A stretch of 44,291 nucleotides of DNA from Bacteroidales bacterium (GTDB lineage: Bacteria > Bacteroidota > Bacteroidia > Bacteroidales > P3), in assembly GCA_017522065.1 (NCBI GenBank), contig JAFXAD010000053.1, positions 1-44,291 of the forward strand. The letters are read 5' to 3'. Each line of letters begins with the position of its first letter. Positions within the stretch are counted from its first letter, which is position 1. The translations under genes and the position numbers were made by a program. Below, piece by piece: positions 37,768 to 44,291 of this stretch. Under the pieces are notes generated by a model that was not told the DNA's origin, did not search any database, and saw only the letters and a program-made list of their open reading frames with translations.

Positions 37768-40700
37768 ATGAAAAGGACTTTTCTGTTATTTATTGCCATT
37801 GCAACCGTCGTGGTTGCAGCTGCTCAGAACGATACATTCAAATGGAATTCGGTCGACAGCTTGATTATGAAACAGTATTATTCGCAGGCTTACGAGCAGG
37901 CCGATTCCAATTTCAACAAAGCTATTGCCGACAACGACTCTCGGCAAATCCTCGTTTCGGCACTCTATCTCGCACAGATTGGCGCCGAATTTAAGGAAGA
38001 CAATAATGATTCGTCGCTGGCCAGATATAAGAATATCATGCCCCGACTAAATAATGTCGACCAATCCGTTTGCCGTATAATGCTCGCCGACTTTTATGCC
38101 CAAAACCGTTGGAATCGGAACAGCGAGTCGGACGAAAAAGATCTCGACTACAAACTTTGGTCGTTCAATCGCCTACGAGATACGGTGACTTCGCTGTTGT
38201 ACGAGGCCTTGCGCGATGAAAAAACGCTCCAACAGACAGCCTCCGGATCTTTGGGCAAACTTGTATCTGTCAGAGAAGGAACCGATGGCGACCTGACGCC
38301 AACCCTCTACGACATGCTGGTACGAAAAGCCTTGGATATCCTCTCTCTGATGGACTATCCACGGCTTATGCCTGGCGATATCGGCAATGCTGAACTGCTC
38401 TTTGCCGAAAGCGAACGCTTCATAGAAGTCCCCATCGAATGTTCTGACCCATCAAGAAACATGGCTCGTTTTGCTTTGAAAGCATTGCAGAATCTTGAAC
38501 GTTTCCATCTCAGCCGCGGCGAAAGCGAAGGTTTAATGATTGAGTTGTATGATATGCGTTCTAAAAATATTGCTTCATTAGTGAATATCCCGGATGAGCA
38601 GATGATGGATTTCCAGCTTGAACAGCTGCCTCGGGTCATTGCGCACTACCGCCAAAAGCCTGATAGCCACATAACTCTGCTCTACCATTCGCTTGCAACT
38701 ATACTCTGCAGTCGTGAACGCTATGTTGAAGCAATGACGGCCATCGACACTGCGTTGGCCCTTTACCCCGACAGCCCCGGCGGCGTCAGCTGCCACAACC
38801 TGCGCTGCCGCATAAAGAAAAAGAATATCTTGCTGGATTTGGACCGGATCGGCGTCTCTTCGCAGTCGCAGCTGGCCGTGGTTCACTCGACCAATGTCGA
38901 ACATCTGTATTTCCGAGTAATCAAGTATGTTGACTGTTATGACAGGTACGGAGATAAGGAAGTGCGCGCCAAACTGCTGCATCAGAAGGTGCTGGAGCAG
39001 TGGGACCAGCCTGTCGCGCTGCGTGGTGACTACAAGCAGCAGGAATCGTACTCCGTTGTTCCACCACTGCCGCAGGGCGACTACCTGCTGCTTGTTTCGG
39101 ACGTGCCGGGTTTCGACACCAGTGGCATCGCAACACTGCACTTCAAGGTCGAGGACATCGTGTTTGTTGCCGATCGTAACTACGGCGCAATCCAGCGCGG
39201 TTTCGTCATCGAGCGCGCCACGGGACGCCCTGTCGCCAACCTCAGCGTGACGCTGAAGGGCCGCAGGGACTACAACAGCGCATTGCTCACATTGGCCACA
39301 ACAAGCACCGACAAGGATGGATACTATGATTTCTCGCCTTACGTCAAGGCCGACTGGAAGTCGATGCGGAGGATGGAGGACACGCGCGTTTTCGCGACAT
39401 ACAACGGCTACGAGATTAGCAGCGTATATGGTGGGCTGGACAGGGATTCGCTTGCACCTTCGCCGATGGCGCAGAGTGCGCATTTCTTTTTCGACAGGCC
39501 TGTCTATAAGCCCGGCGACACCGTGTCGTTTGCGTACCTGACCTATCGCGACAACCGCACGTCCGGGTTCACAGTCCCCGACCGCGACTTGGAGTTCATT
39601 CTCAAGGATATAAACAGCAAGTCCATCGACACCCTGACGCTCGTTTCGGACGAATACGGACTGTGCGAGGGACGCTTCGTCCTGCCTGCCGACGCCACTC
39701 CGGGCCAGTGGTCGATACGGACTGGCCAATATGGTGGCGAATCGAAATATTTCATCGTCGAAGCATACAAGCAGCCCAAGTTCACCGTCACCCTTTCGGC
39801 TCCAGCCAAGGCTAACGCTTTTGGACAGACAGCTCGTTTCGAGGGTGTTGCCGCCTCCTACAGCGCTGTGCCCATAAGTGGCGCCAAGGTGAGCTACACC
39901 GTTGACCGCAACGAGATGCACCCCTGGTGGCGGCGTGGATGGGACCGCTGGTGGCATCCCGCTGAAACAAAAACGGTGGCCAGCGGCGAGGTGGTTACGG
40001 CCGACGACGGCACCTTCAATATCGACTTCGTCCCGATGCCCGACTCGAATGCCGACTTTGGCCGCAAACCCTGCTTCACATATACCGTCAAAGTCGATGT
40101 GACCGACATCAACGGCGAGACGCACAGCGCGCAGGCCTCGATAAATGTCGGCTTTGTCAACAGCTTTGCCTATATCGACGAGGATGACGAAAACCGCGAC
40201 GATGTGTCGCTCGCCCTTGTCTGCCGCAACCTTGACGGGCAAGCTCTCGACGGCACTGCCAGCATCGAGGTGGTGCGACTGGCGAAGCCCAGCAAGCCAC
40301 GGATGCGCTACGATATGATGGACTATGACGACAGTACAATCGCTATGCCTTTGGACCGTAGCGAGTTCGAACGGCTGTTTCCGTATTATGACTATGACGG
40401 CTCGGCATCCGACATCGAGCGGTGGCCTGCCGAGAAATCTGTCTTTTCGACCCAGGTGCGCTTTTCTGCCGACAGTCCTTATCGCTACAGCCTCAAGGGT
40501 TTGGCTGCTGGAGCCTATCGTCTGCGTGCCACGGTGCGCACCGCGAGTGGCGACACGATGACGACGACGAAGGATATCGTCTACGAGCCGTCGGGTGCCC
40601 GTCGCCCTGTCGGTTCCGCACTGCTGTCGGCATCGGTCGACAAAGCGGAGTGCGAGGTGGGCGACAGCCTGACCCTGCGCCTCGGAAGCCGATACGACGA

Positions 40701-43700
40701 CGTTACTTTCTATGTCCTTATACATAAACACAATGTCTGCTACCGCCACCTGCTGCGCACCGTCAGCAATGGCTTTGTAGAAGTCGCGGTTCCCGTCGGC
40801 GAGGAGATGCTCGGCGGATTCAAAATAGAAGTCGCTGCCGTTAAAGCCAACATTATGGAACGCAGCAGTTTCGATATCGGGGTACCATACTCTGACAAGC
40901 GGCTTGACGTCAGCTTTGAGACTTTCCGCGACAAGCTCGAACCCGGCAGCAACGAACGCTGGACGCTGCGCATCAAAGACCGCAAAAGCGGCAAGCCGAT
41001 AGCTGCCAATCTGCTGATGACGATGTACGACCACGCCTTGGACACTTACGGCAGCCTGAACTGGCATCTCAGACCTTGGAGCCAGAGCTCATATTCCACT
41101 ATTTTTGGCAGTATAAACTATAAGACATCAGGGAGTTATGGATTTACTCCAAACTTGCCATTCCGAACCAATGCCTACTATCGCTATCGCATCACAACGT
41201 TGAAGGAGGGCTTTTTCGAGCGGCAATATGCTTCAAACCGTATGTACAAGACGGCAACGGCCCGTGGCGAAAGTGGCTTTGTGGTTATGGCCGAAAAAGT
41301 GCCGGTTATCGAAATCGGCGCTCCAGAGTCTGGTGCTCGTCTCTCGTCTGAGGATATCGGACGTATGCCGTCCAACTCTGTCGACGGAATCGTCGCTGCC
41401 GTTGCCGGTGTGGGATACGAAGCTGCCGACGAAGCCGCTGTGACGGAAGAAGAGATTTTGACTACCGCCGAAGACGGTGGCAGCGATGATGTCCAGATAC
41501 GCCAGAACCTCAACACGCTGGCCTTCTTCCGTCCGACGCTGCGCAGTGGCGACGACGGACTTGTCGAGCTTTCGTTCACGGCTCCTGAACTGCTCACCGA
41601 ATGGAGCATCAGCGGCTTGGCGTGGACCAAAGACCTCAAGGTGGGCAGCGTCAGCGCAAAAGCTATCACTCAGAAGCGCCTGATGGTGGTGCCCAACGTG
41701 CCGCGCTTCCTCCGCCACGGCGACACCTGCCTTTTCTCGGTCAAGGTCAGCAACCTCAGTGGCAAAGACCAGACAGTCGACGTCTCGTTCGAAATGTTCG
41801 ACGCCGTCAGCAACGAGCCGCTACCGATGATCGTGGGTGGCGACACGCGTCAGATTGCCATAAAGGACGGCGCCAGTGGTGAGGTAAGCTTCCTCCTCGC
41901 AGCTCCAAGAGCTCCCGTATTTATGGCCAACTACAGGGTCATTGCCCGCGGCGACGGCGTCAGCGATGGCGAGCAGGCAGCCATACCGCTGTTGCCCAGT
42001 CGACAGCTCGTCACCGAATCCATGGCATTCTACATCAATGGGGCAGGGGAGAAGCACTACGAAATGAAACACCTTGTCGAAAACGGCAACAAAACCTCTG
42101 ACTCTCAAAATTTCACACTCTCCAACCATAGCCTCACTGTCGACCTCACGCCAAATCCTCTCTGGCTGGCCATCCAGTCGCTCCCATACGTGGCTCGGCA
42201 GGATAACCCTTCCAACATCTTCCTTGTCAATTCTATCTATGCTAATAGTCTATCTTTTAGTATTGTAAATAATAATCCTGATATAGAAAAACTTTTCCGC
42301 CTCTGGGAGAAAGAAAAACAAGACGTTTTCCAGTCTGAGCTGGACCGCAATACCGACCTCAAGCAGACTGTTATGGAAGAGACTCCTTGGCTGCAGGAGG
42401 CCATCAGCGAAGAACAGCGTCACCGCGATGTGGCACGCTTCTTTAACCGTACAACACTGAGCCGGCAGCTGCAGAAAGACCTCGACCGGCTCCTCGATGC
42501 CCAACGCGCCGATGGCGGATGGAGCTGGATAGACGGCGGACGCTACTCGAGCCTCTATACCACACAATACATTCTGAAAACTCTTGGACTGCTCCAGCAG
42601 CAAGGTGTCGAACTCGACAACCGCACTCGCCGTGCTCTCGACAAAGCCCTCGACTATGTCGATCAGGAAACATATACTTATTATAAGAAATATGTTAAAG
42701 GCACCAACTTCGAACCGGTCAACCTCGACTATCTCTACGTTCGCAGCTACTACCCGGACAACAAAATGACAAAGCAACAAAAAGAGGCCTACGACTTCTT
42801 CTACAGCAACGCCAAGAAGTACAACAAATCCTATCGCTCTCTCTATTCGCAGGCCGTGCTTGCAATGGTGTTCAACCGCGGTGGCGACAAGTCGCTGGCT
42901 CGCGAAATGACTGTACGTATCCGCGAGAAGGCTCTCCGCAGCGACGAGATGGGCATGTACTGGCGCGACAACACCAGCGGATGGAGCTGGAGCGAACGTC
43001 CCATCGAAACCCAAGCTATGCTGATTCGCACTTTCGCCGAAGTGCTCGCCGACAAAGAAAGTACAGCCCTCATGCAACAATGGCTGCTCAAGCAGAAGCA
43101 GACAACCAACTGGAGCACTGATGTGGCAACAGTCAATGCCATACAGGCCCTCATGCTCAATTTGCCAACCGACTCCAAAAAGCAAAACAGCTCCCACCAA
43201 TCCATCCTGACTCCATCGTCCATAAGCCTCTCTTTCGGCAACCACAATTTGACGTCCGACTCGACAAAACATCCTATTCACGTCAGCCAACGTCTCAAAG
43301 GCAGCGAGATAACACCCTCCGACGGAAAACTCACAATCCGCAAAAACGACGACGGCATAGCCTGGGGTGCCATGTATTGGCAATATTTCGAAAACGTCGA
43401 AAAGATTCCTGCCAGCTCCATGGGCGTGTCCGTCAATCGGACATTCTATAAAATTGAGGGCGACAAACTCTCGAGACTCGACTCCGCCACCTCCATCCGC
43501 GTTGGCGACAAGATCCGCGTACGCATCGAAATAACCACCGACCGCAATCTCGAATACCTCGAGCTCAAAGACCCACGTTGCGCAGCCCTCGAACCTGTCA
43601 GCACACGGAGCGGATGGCACTGGAACGGTGGACTTTCATACTACTGCGCTGTAACCAATGCCGCACAGACACTTTACATCGACCGGCTCAACAAGGGTTC

Positions 43701-43833
43701 CTACCTCGTCGAATACGACCTCTACGTCAACAACGCAGGAACCTTCGTCACTGCTCCCGCCACAATCCAAAGCCTCTACGCACCAGAGTTCCGCGCCCTC
43801 TCGCCTGCAAAAACAATTAAAATCACCAAATAA
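37768..43833 (+). CDS. Large alpha-2-macroglobulin family protein (no thioester)
   Basis: 2021 residues with signal peptide (MKRTFLLFIAIATVVVAAAQ). The first ~450 residues are a helical, repeat-like region. From residue about 460 the macroglobulin domains begin (VADRNYGAIQRGFVIERATG; FFFDRPVYKPGDTVSFAYLT near 575). The A2M core (FFRPTLRSGDDGLVELSFTAPELLTEW) is at about 1250, and an alpha/alpha toroid (ADGGWSWIDGGRYSSLYTTQY) near 1580. Where thioester members have CGEQ or CAEQ, this one reads RQDNPSNIFLVNSIYANSL (about 1475-1493) with no Cys or Gln pair, so it cannot bind targets covalently. Bacterial A2Ms are thought to trap attacking proteases in the envelope. The usual partner pbpC is not adjacent; the gene stands alone behind a tRNA. 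Confidence 0.93.
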   Translation: MKRTFLLFIAIATVVVAAAQNDTFKWNSVDSLIMKQYYSQAYEQADSNFNKAIADNDSRQILVSALYLAQIGAEFKEDNNDSSLARYKNIMPRLNNVDQSVCRIMLADFYAQNRWNRNSESDEKDLDYKLWSFNRLRDTVTSLLYEALRDEKTLQQTASGSLGKLVSVREGTDGDLTPTLYDMLVRKALDILSLMDYPRLMPGDIGNAELLFAESERFIEVPIECSDPSRNMARFALKALQNLERFHLSRGESEGLMIELYDMRSKNIASLVNIPDEQMMDFQLEQLPRVIAHYRQKPDSHITLLYHSLATILCSRERYVEAMTAIDTALALYPDSPGGVSCHNLRCRIKKKNILLDLDRIGVSSQSQLAVVHSTNVEHLYFRVIKYVDCYDRYGDKEVRAKLLHQKVLEQWDQPVALRGDYKQQESYSVVPPLPQGDYLLLVSDVPGFDTSGIATLHFKVEDIVFVADRNYGAIQRGFVIERATGRPVANLSVTLKGRRDYNSALLTLATTSTDKDGYYDFSPYVKADWKSMRRMEDTRVFATYNGYEISSVYGGLDRDSLAPSPMAQSAHFFFDRPVYKPGDTVSFAYLTYRDNRTSGFTVPDRDLEFILKDINSKSIDTLTLVSDEYGLCEGRFVLPADATPGQWSIRTGQYGGESKYFIVEAYKQPKFTVTLSAPAKANAFGQTARFEGVAASYSAVPISGAKVSYTVDRNEMHPWWRRGWDRWWHPAETKTVASGEVVTADDGTFNIDFVPMPDSNADFGRKPCFTYTVKVDVTDINGETHSAQASINVGFVNSFAYIDEDDENRDDVSLALVCRNLDGQALDGTASIEVVRLAKPSKPRMRYDMMDYDDSTIAMPLDRSEFERLFPYYDYDGSASDIERWPAEKSVFSTQVRFSADSPYRYSLKGLAAGAYRLRATVRTASGDTMTTTKDIVYEPSGARRPVGSALLSASVDKAECEVGDSLTLRLGSRYDDVTFYVLIHKHNVCYRHLLRTVSNGFVEVAVPVGEEMLGGFKIEVAAVKANIMERSSFDIGVPYSDKRLDVSFETFRDKLEPGSNERWTLRIKDRKSGKPIAANLLMTMYDHALDTYGSLNWHLRPWSQSSYSTIFGSINYKTSGSYGFTPNLPFRTNAYYRYRITTLKEGFFERQYASNRMYKTATARGESGFVVMAEKVPVIEIGAPESGARLSSEDIGRMPSNSVDGIVAAVAGVGYEAADEAAVTEEEILTTAEDGGSDDVQIRQNLNTLAFFRPTLRSGDDGLVELSFTAPELLTEWSISGLAWTKDLKVGSVSAKAITQKRLMVVPNVPRFLRHGDTCLFSVKVSNLSGKDQTVDVSFEMFDAVSNEPLPMIVGGDTRQIAIKDGASGEVSFLLAAPRAPVFMANYRVIARGDGVSDGEQAAIPLLPSRQLVTESMAFYINGAGEKHYEMKHLVENGNKTSDSQNFTLSNHSLTVDLTPNPLWLAIQSLPYVARQDNPSNIFLVNSIYANSLSFSIVNNNPDIEKLFRLWEKEKQDVFQSELDRNTDLKQTVMEETPWLQEAISEEQRHRDVARFFNRTTLSRQLQKDLDRLLDAQRADGGWSWIDGGRYSSLYTTQYILKTLGLLQQQGVELDNRTRRALDKALDYVDQETYTYYKKYVKGTNFEPVNLDYLYVRSYYPDNKMTKQQKEAYDFFYSNAKKYNKSYRSLYSQAVLAMVFNRGGDKSLAREMTVRIREKALRSDEMGMYWRDNTSGWSWSERPIETQAMLIRTFAEVLADKESTALMQQWLLKQKQTTNWSTDVATVNAIQALMLNLPTDSKKQNSSHQSILTPSSISLSFGNHNLTSDSTKHPIHVSQRLKGSEITPSDGKLTIRKNDDGIAWGAMYWQYFENVEKIPASSMGVSVNRTFYKIEGDKLSRLDSATSIRVGDKIRVRIEITTDRNLEYLELKDPRCAALEPVSTRSGWHWNGGLSYYCAVTNAAQTLYIDRLNKGSYLVEYDLYVNNAGTFVTAPATIQSLYAPEFRALSPAKTIKITK

Positions 43834-43944
43834 ATCTCATATTTCTAAACTTTTTTTTGAAAAATTTTGAACTAAGCGACCAAGCCACTATAAAATCATC
43901 AAATAAAACACATGATTAGAAATCTCATAATGGAATGGGTAATT

Positions 43945-43985
43945 GTATCTGAAGTTAAGGTTAAGGTTAAGGTTAAGGTTAAAGA
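43945..43985 (-). repeat. GTATCTGAAG junction with TTAAGG hexamer run
   Basis: GTATCTGAAG (43945-43954) followed by five GTTAAG units, the minus-strand orientation of the CCTTAA/CTTCAGATAC composite. Here it sits after a plus-strand gene. Confidence 0.85.
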
Positions 43986-44291
43986 ATGAAAGATTTTTAA
44001 AATGATTTTTGAAAGATTTTGAGCGGAGCGACCCCAAAAAGAAATTTGTAAAATTTGAAATTAATTCTGAAGAATTTCTGCGCGTAGCGCATCCCTCCAA
44101 GCATGGGCAGTGAAAGATTTTTAAAATGATTTTTGAAAGATTTTGAGCGGAGCGACCAAAACCAAGCGAACATGGGAATGAAAGATTTTTAAAACGATTT
44201 TTGAAAGATTTTGAGCGGAGCGACCCCAAAAGAAATTTGTAAAATTTGAAGTTAATTCTGAAGAATTTCTGCGCGTAGCGCATCCCTCCAA
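43985..44291. repeat. GAGCGGAGCGACC / GCGCGTAGCGC interspersed repeat array, cut by the window end
   Basis: Unit A (AAAGATTTTTAAAA(T/C)GATTT then TTGAAAGATTTTGAGCGGAG, CGACC) occurs at 43985-44033, 44110-44157 and 44178-44225. Unit B (AGAAATTTGTAAAATTTGAA, AATTCTGAAGAATT hairpin, TGCGC-GTA-GCGCA hairpin, ATCCCTCCAA) occurs at 44032-44100 and 44223-44291. The order is A-B-A-A-B. Reverse-strand reading frames across it are repeat artefacts. A degenerate copy lies at 43850-43890. No gene was seen from 43834 to the end. Confidence 0.85.

Noticed and set aside
38578-41067. 829-codon open frame antisense to the alpha-2-macroglobulin gene
   Set aside because: No signal, domain or start context; it is a frame shadow produced by codon bias of the real gene, as are the antisense frames at 42250-43620 and 30525-32138.
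43888-44283. 131-codon reverse-strand frame at the right end
   Set aside because: It lies wholly in the GAGCGGAGCGACC repeat array and repeats the same peptide, so it is not a gene.

Overview
The window looks like chromosomal DNA from an uncultured member of the Bacteroidales (Bacteroidetes). The evidence is a near-absence of Shine-Dalgarno sites, several TAnnTTTG -7 promoter elements 19-26 nt before start codons, and typical Bacteroidetes proteins: dipeptidyl-peptidase 5, a GIN-domain lipoprotein, a PagL-like acyloxyacyl hydrolase, a thioester-less alpha-2-macroglobulin and a Tgt without zinc cysteines. Genus cannot be settled from sequence alone. No phage, plasmid, IS transposase, CRISPR array or rRNA was seen.

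Layout. 1-8 kb: MATE exporter (-), leucyl aminopeptidase, pdxA, polA and ruvC (+). 8-14 kb: Na+-dependent NSS transporter, transglutaminase-like lipoprotein, truA, prmA and a YpfJ-type zinc peptidase (+). 14-16 kb: thioredoxin-like protein and galE (-). 16-23 kb: dnaX, a cation/proton antiporter, dapF, ligA and a lipid A deacylase-like protein (+). 23-27 kb: a minus-strand ECF sigma / membrane anti-sigma / outer-membrane protein / GIN-domain lipoprotein cluster. 27-30 kb: LTA-synthase-like sulfatase and a lipoprotein nitroreductase (+). 30-34 kb: zinc-ribbon tail-anchored protein, DPP5 and tgt (-). 34-37.4 kb: glycosyltransferase, sigma factor, outer-membrane protein and GNAT (+). 37.5 kb: tRNA-Arg(ACG) with promoter and terminator. 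37.8-43.8 kb: a 2021-residue alpha-2-macroglobulin. 43.8 kb to the end: interspersed repeats.

Most genes are housekeeping (DNA replication and repair: polA, ruvC, dnaX, ligA; tRNA and ribosome modification: truA, tgt, prmA; cofactor and wall precursors: pdxA, dapF, galE) mixed with envelope proteins.

Two features stand out. First, dnaX is split by one in-frame TAG at codon 373, exactly after the clamp-loader core, while the tau-like C-terminal part continues intact in the same frame for 203 more codons. Second, the intergenic spaces are filled with several families of short tandem repeats (GAGAAnn heptamers, CCTTAA/CCTTTAA/CCCTTAAA, AACGAAAACG, TTTCACTCCCC) joined by a recurring CTT(TT/C)AGATAC motif. 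Some tracts enter genes and provide their stop codons (dapF, the NSS transporter, the transglutaminase-like gene, truA). A pair of inverted MITE-like elements and a GAGCGGAGCGACC repeat family are also present.
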